Assembly: GCF_004770105.1 (NCBI RefSeq)
Contig: NZ_RQEY01000018.1
Location: 1-64,000, forward strand
Length of the DNA stretch: 64,000 nt
Source of the DNA: Leptospira andrefontaineae
GTDB lineage: Bacteria > Spirochaetota > Leptospiria > Leptospirales > Leptospiraceae
Direction: 5' to 3'
Under the pieces are notes generated by a model. It did no database searches and was not told the origin of the DNA. It worked only from the letters and a program-made list of their open reading frames with translations. Positions 34,919 through 42,277 of the stretch are shown piece by piece. Made by a program: the position numbers and the translations under genes. Position 1 is the first letter of the stretch, and each line of letters starts with the position of its first letter.

Positions 34919-35724
34919 TTGAACCCTAATACCTGCTTCGGCTTCCAGAATAGGAAAAATAGGGAGGATAATAAATACCAGAAGATGAGATTCGTGAGCA
35001 AGCTCACATATTCGAATTGTATTCTTAATTGTTTAGGAGCGGCAAAGTCTTCGGAAATTTTAGGCACTCCGATATAGAATGGAAGTCCGACAAAGAGTAA
35101 GACCGTTATTATAGCAAAAGTCCATTTTAGTAAATTATGAATCTTTAAATAAGATAGAAGTATCCGAGATCCTAAAACACCAATTAAGCTGGATCCGACG
35201 CTAAGATACCACCAGGCCTGTCTTTCTGGATAATCATAAGCCCCGGATCCCCTGCCGGGTAATTCTGGAGGAAGTCCTAGAAATGGGACCCCGAAGAATA
35301 TCAGAAATCCGCTGACAGCAAAAAAGATACTTAAGAGGATTGCCTTGGATAGAGAAGGGTATTCTAAAAATCCATTTGGAGGAAAGAGGGCGATCCAAAT
35401 AGAAACCAAAACTCCAAAGGAAATTCCTAATAGAATAGAGCCGATTACTGTTCCTAAATTTCTTTTTTGCCAGAAGTTTTCACTCTCAGCTTCTTCGGTA
35501 GAACTAGATTCCACTTTTGCATGAGAATGAGCTTCTCCATGCGAGTGAGAATGAGTGTGGCCTGTATTCGAATTCTCTGAAGTAGATTTGGATTCAAACT
35601 TCTCTGCTTCTAAGATGAGAGGAAGATTCCAAGCGCAAACTAAGATTCCTAAAACAAGACCGGACACCAGACCGGAAAATATTCCGCTTCGCAATAGATC
35701 AGCAAATTCTGATCTTAGTGGCAT
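34915..35724 (-). CDS. cbtA: Cobalt transporter subunit CbtA
   Basis: A 269-residue membrane protein with about six hydrophobic segments, matching CbtA. IFSGLVSGLVLGI is the first span, and FFGVPFLGLPPELPG with ERQAWWYLSVGSSL are characteristic middle elements. An extracytoplasmic-type loop at about residues 47-70 is rich in His (HTHSHSHGEAHSHA), a probable cobalt-binding insert. CbtA/CbtB are predicted cobalt transporters that repeatedly occur under cobalamin riboswitches, as here. The gene overlaps cbtB by ten bases and cbiX by four. Confidence 0.88.
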   Translation of the reverse strand: MPLRSEFADLLRSGIFSGLVSGLVLGILVCAWNLPLILEAEKFESKSTSENSNTGHTHSHSHGEAHSHAKVESSSTEEAESENFWQKRNLGTVIGSILLGISFGVLVSIWIALFPPNGFLEYPSLSKAILLSIFFAVSGFLIFFGVPFLGLPPELPGRGSGAYDYPERQAWWYLSVGSSLIGVLGSRILLSYLKIHNLLKWTFAIITVLLFVGLPFYIGVPKISEDFAAPKQLRIQFEYVSLLTNLIFWYLLSSLFFLFWKPKQVLGFK

Positions 35725-35897
35725 GGAAAGCCTGTAGCATGTCTTATATCATGGAAAGTATCGTGCAAATACACCATGGGTTCCAGACCTACTGCATAGA
35801 TTGTAGAAAAAGCAAGAAACCCGGCTAAAACCAGAACAGAACCTCTAAGCCATAATTTGGCTCCCGAAAAATCCTTCGAAACGGAAATCGAGCGCAT
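35715..35897 (-). CDS. cbtB: Cobalt transporter subunit CbtB
   Basis: A 60-residue single-span membrane protein. The start chosen is the ATG at 35897, because AGGAGGGA lies just upstream; a longer open frame to 35972 has no such site. One hydrophobic helix (about 18-38) is followed by a short tail with MVYLHDTFHDIRHATGFPCH. This His/Asp/Cys-rich end is the CbtB signature and probably binds cobalt. First gene of the cobalamin operon, about 150 bases after the riboswitch aptamer. It is easily missed because of its size. Confidence 0.88.
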   Translation of the reverse strand: MRSISVSKDFSGAKLWLRGSVLVLAGFLAFSTIYAVGLEPMVYLHDTFHDIRHATGFPCH

Positions 35898-36045
35898 AAA
35901 AATCCCTCCTAAGAGATCTTCACCTAACAAGATATAAACGATATTAGGGCACAAAAGAATTGGCCAAAACATCGTATAAGCAAAAAGTTTTGAGTTTAGT
36001 TACGCGATTGTCTTACATCCGAGACTGGATCACGTAGCTTCAGGA
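35898..36045 (-). promoter_or_regulatory. Expression platform of the cobalamin operon
   Basis: This leader lies between the aptamer and cbtB. UGUAAG (minus strand, 36017-36012) can pair with CUUACA (36055-36050), which includes the 3' side of aptamer helix P1. It could therefore compete with the ligand-bound fold. A GATCC-N6-GGAT(C)-type small hairpin lies between them. The ribosome site of cbtB (AGGAGGGA) is at about 35903-35910. No T-rich intrinsic terminator is evident, so the final output may be translational or Rho-dependent. Confidence 0.5.
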
Positions 36046-36210
36046 TTTTTGTAAGGTCGTTTTCTGACTCGAGATCGTCCTACTCAGCACGTCTTCCCAG
36101 GTTTTACACCCAGTGACATCATGTGCCTTTTGTCCCTCTTACAGCGGCGGGTACCGTGACGGGATTGCACCGTCTTCCCATAGATGAGACCATCTATGTT
36201 CCTACAAAAA
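36046..36210 (-). ncRNA. Cobalamin riboswitch (class-I-like) upstream of the cobalamin operon
   Basis: On the minus strand, P1 is closed by UUUUUGUA (36053-36046 as complement UACAAAAA at 36210-36203). Inside are GGGAAGACGGTGCAATCCCG, then TACCCGCCGCTGTAAG. The accessory pieces GTCACTGGG (GCCACUG-like) and CTGGGAAGACG follow, then the B12-box-like GAGTCAGAAAACGACC (about 36070-36055). This order matches the full class-I cobalamin aptamer. A side hairpin ATAGATG-N4-CATCTAT precedes the core. Adenosylcobalamin binding would switch off about 20 downstream genes, including cobalt uptake. Confidence 0.92.
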
Positions 36211-36248
36211 TAGACTGAGATTTCAGGATCTATTTAAGTGAGTGATTT

Positions 36249-36277
36249 TGTATAGTATTTTATTTTCGATCGAGCAA
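36249..36277 (-). promoter_or_regulatory. Candidate promoter of the cobalamin operon
   Basis: On the minus strand TTGCTC (36277-36272) and TATACA (36254-36249) are separated by 17 bases, and transcription would begin about 36242, just before the riboswitch. Match to consensus is moderate. It sits directly after the dehydrogenase stop. Confidence 0.4.
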
Positions 36278-36294
36278 AATTCTCTATACCGAAG

Positions 36295-37149
36295 TTATAC
36301 TTTTTGTTTTTTCTTATCTAGCCTAGACTGGGCTGCTTTTAATTCAGAATCCGTAAGTTTAATACTGAATTCAGGAAAATGTCTAAATAGAAAATATTGG
36401 AGCCAGGAATCCCAGCCGGTGTATCCGATGAACTTTTTATTAGGGATCCACTTTAGAATGGCCTTTGCTACGGAATCAATTGCATGAATTCTATTTAACG
36501 CGGAGCCCATTTCAATTTCCTTACTCAATTCAGGCTTGTCGGTGTTTTCCTTTTCCAAACCAGGAGTATCGGTTGTGGGTGGTAGAAATAATTTCACCTT
36601 CACTCCGTGGAGCATCATCTCTTGGCGAAAACCTTGAGCAAAACCTACAATCGCAAACTTACTAGCTGAATAAGCTCCGTAACCATAAATGGAAAAAAAA
36701 GCAAGAGTAGAGGCTAAGAATACAATCTCTCCGCTTTTTTGTTTGGAAAAATGATCACTAAATGCGAGTGCACTATTTACATGGCCGAAAAAGTTTACAT
36801 CCATTAAATTTCTGTAAACTTCGTCGTCTAACTCGGAAGCTTCTCCTGCTTTTGCAAAACCGCTACTACAGATTAAAAGGTCTAATCCGCCTAATGTCTG
36901 GATTGCCTTTTTGGCCTCTTTTTCGATGGCCTTTTTATCTGAAACATCCAAAACTGCGAATCCGAATACTGCTGTTGGAGCTCCTACAGCCTTCAATTCC
37001 TGGACTGTCTTTTCTAAATTAGATTTTCCTCTGGCGGAAACGATTACACTTGCTCCAGCTCTAGCTAATTCGAGTGCAATTCCTTTGCCTATACCCGCGG
37101 AACCGCCTGTTATAAATACTTTTTTGCCTTTGTATCTGCTAAATGACAT
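36295..37149 (-). CDS. Short-chain dehydrogenase/reductase
   Basis: A 284-residue classical SDR enzyme. NAD(P)-binding TGGSAGIGKG (about 14-23), the following SARGKSN loop (NADPH preference), SSGFAKAG, catalytic Ser in FLASTLAFFSIYG and the YSASK Tyr/Lys pair are all present. The C-terminus carries an extra hydrophobic stretch (about 245-265, SWLQYFLFRHFPEFS) before a Lys-rich end. Overall shape and this tail resemble 3-ketodihydrosphingosine reductase-like SDRs, so a lipid ketone substrate is possible. Divergent from a Crp-type regulator with a 186-base shared upstream region, which suggests control by that protein. Its stop lies 18 bases before the cobalamin operon promoter candidate, but a functional link is unlikely. 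Confidence 0.85.
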   Translation of the reverse strand: MSFSRYKGKKVFITGGSAGIGKGIALELARAGASVIVSARGKSNLEKTVQELKAVGAPTAVFGFAVLDVSDKKAIEKEAKKAIQTLGGLDLLICSSGFAKAGEASELDDEVYRNLMDVNFFGHVNSALAFSDHFSKQKSGEIVFLASTLAFFSIYGYGAYSASKFAIVGFAQGFRQEMMLHGVKVKLFLPPTTDTPGLEKENTDKPELSKEIEMGSALNRIHAIDSVAKAILKWIPNKKFIGYTGWDSWLQYFLFRHFPEFSIKLTDSELKAAQSRLDKKKQKV

Positions 37150-37178
37150 ATTGAAAAATTCTCTTCGATGCGGGCAAG

Positions 37179-37197
37179 GTTTCCCTTTTTAGGAAAC
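37179..37197. promoter_or_regulatory. Inverted repeat between the dehydrogenase and Crp-type regulator
   Basis: GTTTCC-N7-GGAAAC, 30 bases upstream of the dehydrogenase start, inside the divergent intergenic region. It is a possible binding site for the neighbouring Crp-family protein; no second copy was found. Confidence 0.35.
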
Positions 37198-37335
37198 TAT
37201 TCAATACAATTCGAAACTTTTTGTAGAAAGAATTCGAGAACTTGTTCCAAAATTTTAAATTCCTGGTTTGATCTCAAAACAAATCTTGCCTTTTCATTCC
37301 CATAATAATGAATACGTGAGAATTCAAGGCCTAAG

Positions 37336-37923
37336 ATGCATTCGATACCTTTACTGGAAAATTTAAGGAAGAAGGTTCCAAGTTTGGAAAAAAATTGGGA
37401 CCGTTATACTTCCATGTTAAAAGAAAAGAAGGTTCCGGCGAAAACAGAACTTATAAAAAGGGGAGTATATACTAAGAACATATTCATCGTTAAGAAAGGA
37501 TGCCTACGATTAAAATTCGAAGATAAAGGTCGTGATATCACAATTGCTTTCTTTCCGGAGAACAGGGCAATTACTTCTATTCATAGTTACAGAGGAACTT
37601 ATAAGACTAGCCAACTTGCTGTGGAAAGTATAGAACCCACAGAATTATACATTCTAAGCGGGGAAGACGCAGAAATTATTTATAGAGAGAATGAAGGACT
37701 TAGAGATTTTTTATTGGAATATGTTGCAGAAAGATTTGATACGTATATGAATTTGTTTCTATCTAGGATTAGGGATAGTCCTGAACAAAGATATTTGAAT
37801 CTGATCAAAGAACAGCAAGATATTGTAAATCGTATTCCTCAGCATTATATTGCGTCCTTTTTAGGGATAACTCCTGTCTCCTTGAGTAGGATCCGAAATA
37901 GGATCTGGAAGGAACAGAAATAA
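37336..37923 (+). CDS. Crp/Fnr family transcription regulator
   Basis: A 195-residue regulator. Residues about 25-125 form a cyclic-nucleotide-binding-type beta barrel (IKRGVYTKNIFIVKKGCLRL, then FFPENRAITSIHSY and ESIEPTELYILSGEDAE). A long dimer helix follows, then a C-terminal winged helix-turn-helix (about 160-195, IPQHYIASFLGITPVSLSRIRNRI). The Arg/Ser pocket that binds cAMP in true Crp is not conserved, so the effector is unknown. It is divergent from the SDR gene and likely controls it or itself. Confidence 0.8.
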   Translation: MHSIPLLENLRKKVPSLEKNWDRYTSMLKEKKVPAKTELIKRGVYTKNIFIVKKGCLRLKFEDKGRDITIAFFPENRAITSIHSYRGTYKTSQLAVESIEPTELYILSGEDAEIIYRENEGLRDFLLEYVAERFDTYMNLFLSRIRDSPEQRYLNLIKEQQDIVNRIPQHYIASFLGITPVSLSRIRNRIWKEQK

Positions 37924-37968
37924 CCTCCTAATAAAATCTCGAAAGGGTAGAAGGAGCTGAATTTTCCT

Positions 37969-39162
37969 TTATTCCAGAACCGGAAAGTAAATGGAGAATT
38001 TTGTGCCTGACCCAAGTTCACTCTCTACCTTGATCTTTCCTTTATGATTTTCTAAAATACCATAAACGATGGAAAGTCCTAGGCCAGTCCCTTTACCAGG
38101 CTCTTTAGTCGTAAAAAATGGATCGAATATTTTACGAATTGTTTTTCTATCTATTCCGGTTCCACTGTCCAAAATTTCTATCACTGCTGTCTTTTGGTTT
38201 TTTTCAGGAGAAATAAATTCTCCTTCTTCCATCTTAAGCCTTATGGAAAGTAATCCTCCATTTGGCATTGCGTCTTTTGCATTTAAGAATAAGTTCAGAA
38301 AAACTTGATGTATCTGAGCATGATCTGCCTGGACCCAGACTGGGTCCTGAGCAATATCTGAAACCACTCTGATCGATTTTGGAAAAGTAGAAGAAGCTAT
38401 ATGGACCGCTTCAGAGAGTAAATCATTCAAAGCAGAAGTTTTAAGATCGGATTCTACCTTTCTTGCCAAGGTCAAAAGTTGTTTGATTAAAGAAGAGCCT
38501 CTTTCCGCCGTTTTTTTAATAATTTCGGAATATTGTAAAATTTTGTCAGGATGTTCCGAATTCTTTTCCAATAGGGTAGTGTATCCTAAAACTACTGTTA
38601 AAATATTATTAAAATCGTGAGCAACTCCTCCTGCAAGAGAACCTATAGATTCCATTCTTTGGGAGTGTATAAGTTGTTTTTCTAATTCATGATGTTTTGT
38701 AATGTCTTGGAATTGGACCGCAAAATAATTCGGATCTCCTTTTCTATTTTTTATTAAAGTTGCATCCACTTGGACCCAAAGATGATGTCCGTCCTTATGA
38801 ATATACCTTTTCTTCCTTTTGAAGATGGATATTAACCCTTTTAAAAATTGATCTCTATATCTGAGATCTTCTTCCAGATCATCCGGATGAGTTATAAGGT
38901 CGAAACCCATTCCAACTAATTCATTTTCAGAATAACCTAAAATTTGAGAAAGAGCAGGATTCGAACTGATAAATCTTCCTTCCAAAGAAATAATCGCGAA
39001 TCCATTTGGAGAATGATATAGTATGTTCTTAAATTGTGCCGCCTGGCAGTACCATTCATCCCATCCCATTTCTTTAGGTAAAAAGTCCTTTTCTAAATAA
39101 CCGGAGGGTTGGTTTATTTTTGGAGGAATTTCATCGCAGTTTTGCATAACCTTCTCTTCCAT
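37969..39162 (-). CDS. PAS-domain sensor histidine kinase
   Basis: A 397-residue soluble kinase. The PAS domain with its PAC motif covers about 46-165 ([27 protein letters not shown], then [32 protein letters not shown]). HisKA has the His in [11 protein letters not shown], and HATPase_c has [23 protein letters not shown] and [14 protein letters not shown]. The AHDFNN type is the Asp-Phe-Asn-Asn group, often NtrB- or FixL-like. There is no receiver domain or adjacent regulator. An internal ATG at 39147 has a better ribosome site (AGAAGG) than the first ATG and may be the true start. Confidence 0.85.
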   Translation of the reverse strand: MEEKVMQNCDEIPPKINQPSGYLEKDFLPKEMGWDEWYCQAAQFKNILYHSPNGFAIISLEGRFISSNPALSQILGYSENELVGMGFDLITHPDDLEEDLRYRDQFLKGLISIFKRKKRYIHKDGHHLWVQVDATLIKNRKGDPNYFAVQFQDITKHHELEKQLIHSQRMESIGSLAGGVAHDFNNILTVVLGYTTLLEKNSEHPDKILQYSEIIKKTAERGSSLIKQLLTLARKVESDLKTSALNDLLSEAVHIASSTFPKSIRVVSDIAQDPVWVQADHAQIHQVFLNLFLNAKDAMPNGGLLSIRLKMEEGEFISPEKNQKTAVIEILDSGTGIDRKTIRKIFDPFFTTKEPGKGTGLGLSIVYGILENHKGKIKVESELGSGTKFSIYFPVLE

Positions 39163-39299
39163 GCTATTTAAGACAGAGAGGGGAAAGGTTTTCGTCTTAA
39201 CTATTGTTAATAAATTATGTAACTATTTTAAACTCCAATGAGTAACAAATCGCCGTCTAACTTAATCTAAGGAATATGAAGAAGTTCAGCTTCTCCGAG

Positions 39300-39334
39300 A
39301 AAAAGAAAGGAGAGGTCGAAACTTCGACCCCTCC
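39300..39334 (-). terminator. Rho-independent terminator after the alginate-export-family gene
   Basis: On the minus strand GGAGGGGTCGAA-GT-TTCGACCTCTCC forms a 12-bp stem with one G-U pair (39334-39309). It is followed at once by a T-rich tail (TTTCTTTTT, to 39300). It lies 16 bases after the stop of the porin gene. Confidence 0.88.
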
Positions 39335-39350
39335 CAAGGAAAGGATTGCC

Positions 39351-41138
39351 TTATAGGGAGGCGGAGACCATGAGATAAAAGAACTTAGAAGTATCGTCGA
39401 ATGTGTATCTATTATCAGGATTAGAAGCATATGGATTTGTTCTTTCGTTTCCGATCGCTTCTTTAGCTTTTACGACAGAAATTCCCATCCAGATAGAAAC
39501 GGATTCAGTGTAGTTATAGATCCAAGTAAAATCATACTGATAGAATAATCTTCTTCCTAACCTAGAATTATCATAAGAGAACTTATCGTTTGAATAATTT
39601 TCCGTACTAGCACCAGTATTCGGAACCCCGGAAACCTTATACCAAGCATCTTGTAGATTTGCTTTTTGAGTATCGTAGATGGCAAATATGAACATTCCAT
39701 ATTCTGTTTTTAGGTTTGCTCGGACTGAATAAGATTTTATATTCTCAAATCCTGCCATCAAAGATTGGCCGTTCATAGTATTCCAATTTGGAAACGAACC
39801 TGCGATCTGAGGAAATAAACTCTGCCAAGTCCCTACCTTCGAATCGGATCTATTCGGATCTCCGGATGCGTAAGTATAACCTAAACCTAAGCGGATCCAG
39901 TCATTTACCTTGATACCTGTATCCAAAGAGAGAAGTCTCGTATCATACTGAACCTTCTCCGTATAAATATTTTTACCATTAGCCGCCTTTTGGTCTAAAA
40001 TATCCCAATCAGCCTTTACTCTGTCCCCAGTCATTCCTGACTGCCACGCGGATTCTATTGTCCAATCCCAGATCTTTCCGGCAGGTAAAAGGTTATTATT
40101 CGTTCTATTGGTAAATCTAAAACCGGTAGTCAATAGATCGTCTCTTTGTTTTAAACGATTATCGAAGTCTATAGGATTTGTATTAGGTATCCATTTTTTA
40201 GAAACTTCGAATACATATAGGTCTAGATGAGCTTCTTCTCCAAACTTGATCGTATTATAAGCACCGAAAAAGTAAGCCTGGTCTATAGAGCCCTTGGATC
40301 TTCCATTGCTCGTGGTTAAGCCGTATGGAGCATCGTACTGGTTGGATAAGATCGTTCCAAATACATGTGATCTAAACCACTGAGAATCATGCACAAATCT
40401 AACCCCATCGAATGCAAAACCTGTATGCAACCAATTTAATGGACCTACAATTTTCAGATCCCCGAAAGCAAACACCTGTCTTCCCACAAAAACGGAAACA
40501 GGAAGTTTATCAGTTTTTTTGAATACTATATAGGCTTCTCTAATATCCGTATTGTTTCTGATATTCGTATTGGTAGAAGTAGTCGGAGTCAAAGTAGTTC
40601 CGGAGCCTGTGCTGAGTCCGTAAGTCCAATTGCCGGCATTCTGAGGAGTCTGGCTTCCTCCCCAAAGTCTACTATCTTGCATAGTAACTTTGATTGCATA
40701 ATAGGGAGAAGGGTCGAATAAGAACCAGAGCTGAGTGTTCTGGCCTACAAAAGAAGTATAATCATCCGTTTTCTTATTAAAGTCGGGATTTTCTCTGGCT
40801 TCAAATCTGGGACGGAGAGAAGCTCCCAATTTTAAATTATCCAACCAAAATAGATCGGATTTTTGAGTGTCTTTCATTTGTTCGGGAGTTACCAAAAGAG
40901 TTCTAAGATGATCTACAGGAATATTTCCCTTCCAAGGAGAATTGTATTTAGGTTCTTGCTTCTTAATTTTCGGATCAGTACCTTCCGTCTTATTCGTATC
41001 GGAAGAAGAGGGTAGAGGGTTCTGGATCGTTTCCTTGGTATTCTTATTCGGATCTTCTTCAGAATATGCCGGTATACTAATAACAATAGTTATTAAGAGA
41101 AATAGGAAATTAAACTTTAGTTTCGGGATCGTATACAT
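39351..41138 (-). CDS. Alginate export family outer-membrane protein
   Basis: A 595-residue outer-membrane porin-like protein. A signal peptide (about 1-26, ending IPAYSEED) is followed by a Pro/Lys/Thr-rich spacer (about 30-70). From about 105 the protein alternates in beta-strand style. KLGASLRPRFEARENPDF, QLWFLFDPSPYYAIKVTMQDSRLWGG, DIREAYIVFKK and VSVFVGRQVFAFGDLKIVGPLNW match the alginate export (AlgE-like) family. The last strand ends FFYLMVSASL. Leptospires carry such proteins without known alginate synthesis, so the cargo is probably another small solute. It is a single-gene unit with its own terminator and a palindromic leader. Confidence 0.8.
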   Translation of the reverse strand: MYTIPKLKFNFLFLLITIVISIPAYSEEDPNKNTKETIQNPLPSSSDTNKTEGTDPKIKKQEPKYNSPWKGNIPVDHLRTLLVTPEQMKDTQKSDLFWLDNLKLGASLRPRFEARENPDFNKKTDDYTSFVGQNTQLWFLFDPSPYYAIKVTMQDSRLWGGSQTPQNAGNWTYGLSTGSGTTLTPTTSTNTNIRNNTDIREAYIVFKKTDKLPVSVFVGRQVFAFGDLKIVGPLNWLHTGFAFDGVRFVHDSQWFRSHVFGTILSNQYDAPYGLTTSNGRSKGSIDQAYFFGAYNTIKFGEEAHLDLYVFEVSKKWIPNTNPIDFDNRLKQRDDLLTTGFRFTNRTNNNLLPAGKIWDWTIESAWQSGMTGDRVKADWDILDQKAANGKNIYTEKVQYDTRLLSLDTGIKVNDWIRLGLGYTYASGDPNRSDSKVGTWQSLFPQIAGSFPNWNTMNGQSLMAGFENIKSYSVRANLKTEYGMFIFAIYDTQKANLQDAWYKVSGVPNTGASTENYSNDKFSYDNSRLGRRLFYQYDFTWIYNYTESVSIWMGISVVKAKEAIGNERTNPYASNPDNRYTFDDTSKFFYLMVSASL

Positions 41139-41150
41139 TCAAGAGTTGCC

Positions 41151-41192
41151 CACAGTAAAAGTATCTTTCTGAAACTTTTAGCAATTACTGTG
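41151..41192. promoter_or_regulatory. Nested inverted repeat in front of the porin gene
   Basis: CACAGTAA (41151-41158) pairs with TTACTGTG (41185-41192), and inside it AAAAGT (41157-41162) pairs with ACTTTT (41174-41179). It ends 13 bases upstream of the porin start, so it is either a leader hairpin or an operator. Confidence 0.5.
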
Positions 41193-41430
41193 CCAATTAT
41201 ATAAAAATATATGAATGTTGAATAAATTGGCGAATTAGGAGGATTTGTTGGGAATAGATCCAAGTAGATTCTTTAATGTACGGTGAAATTATATGCGTAG
41301 TGTATAATTTAGGTACGTTTTCTAGGAAAATTACTTCTGTAGTAACTTCGACATCTTTAGGGCGAGGGTAAATTAATGACTGAAATTGCTATTTTGGAAA
41401 ATATTTAAAATTTGGCACAAAATTTGCTTA

Positions 41431-41952
41431 CTAGGAGATGATGTCTATACTCAGTTTTTTACGGAAATTGAATCCGTAATGTTCTATCAATTCCAGTTCG
41501 AGTTCGTTATTGAAGCGGATTATACTCTTGGCAGTTTCTTCCAGTGAAACTAATAGAGGACCTTTTCTTCCTTCTTGGATTTCCTTTTGCAGATTCCAGA
41601 AGTATTTACTGTTTTGGAGGGACTTCTTCTTATCCGTTTGTTTACTTTCAGAAACTCTTTTGTAAACCGAAACTAGTTCACTCGGAGTTTTTATATTTAT
41701 ATCCACTTTTTTTAATTCGTAAGAGAAGTCGGGATCGTGCCCATTTTCGGATGCCTGTTTTGTTTTTGAGATCACGGAAGGGAGAAGTTTAGAAATGTCT
41801 TCATAGATCGGAAAGGCTGCAAAGATCCAATTCACTAGATTTAAGCAGGAAAGTTTTGCAGGAGATCTTTTGTATTCCGCCCAGACCTCTTCTAAGAAAT
41901 CCGCTTGGGAATAGAAAAAAAACAAAATTTCATGCTCGTTCTTCTCTTTCAT
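41431..41952 (-). CDS. Hypothetical protein
   Basis: A 173-residue protein that I do not recognise. It is mostly helical and charged, with no signal peptide or membrane segment. An N-terminal FFFYSQADFLEEVWAEYKR stretch is followed by CLNLVNWIFAAFPIYEDISKLLPSV. A Lys-rich middle (SESKQTDKKKSLQNS) precedes a C-terminal helix EETAKSIIRFNNELELELIEHYGFNFRKK. It is flanked by gaps of about 290-325 bases, so it stands alone. The coding pattern is typical of the window, and the long uninterrupted frame supports reality. Confidence 0.55.
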   Translation of the reverse strand: MKEKNEHEILFFFYSQADFLEEVWAEYKRSPAKLSCLNLVNWIFAAFPIYEDISKLLPSVISKTKQASENGHDPDFSYELKKVDINIKTPSELVSVYKRVSESKQTDKKKSLQNSKYFWNLQKEIQEGRKGPLLVSLEETAKSIIRFNNELELELIEHYGFNFRKKLSIDIIS

Positions 41953-42277
41953 TTTATGGGTTGGAGCTTGGGGGACCCGTCAGTATCCAAGGGAACCCTT
42001 TTCTTTATATGCACGATAAATGCCAGATCTAAAAAAGAAAGGCAATTCGTTTCTGATCACCTTGAATCTTGATTCCAGTGTATATTCTGCGCTTGTGGCT
42101 TGAAATAGAAAGCAAATCTTGGTCGTAATAGTTTTGTCGAAGATACTACATTGCAGAGATTCTATACAAACTGCCTTAGAACCGAGGCTAATTGAGGCCC
42201 TTCTTCTTGAAAATAGATTCCAAAAGCCTCATTCCTGCCCAGTTTCCAAATAATCCAGGATCTGGCGTGATAATTGC
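41953..42277. other. Intergenic region with no recognised gene
   Basis: A 325-base gap between a hypothetical gene (minus) and the nitrate reductase fusion (plus), so it must hold two divergent promoters. No clear palindrome, riboswitch or RNA gene was found. A minus-strand open frame ending at 42188 overlaps the reductase N-terminus; its last 30 codons read protein-like, but it has no start or support of its own. Confidence 0.5.
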
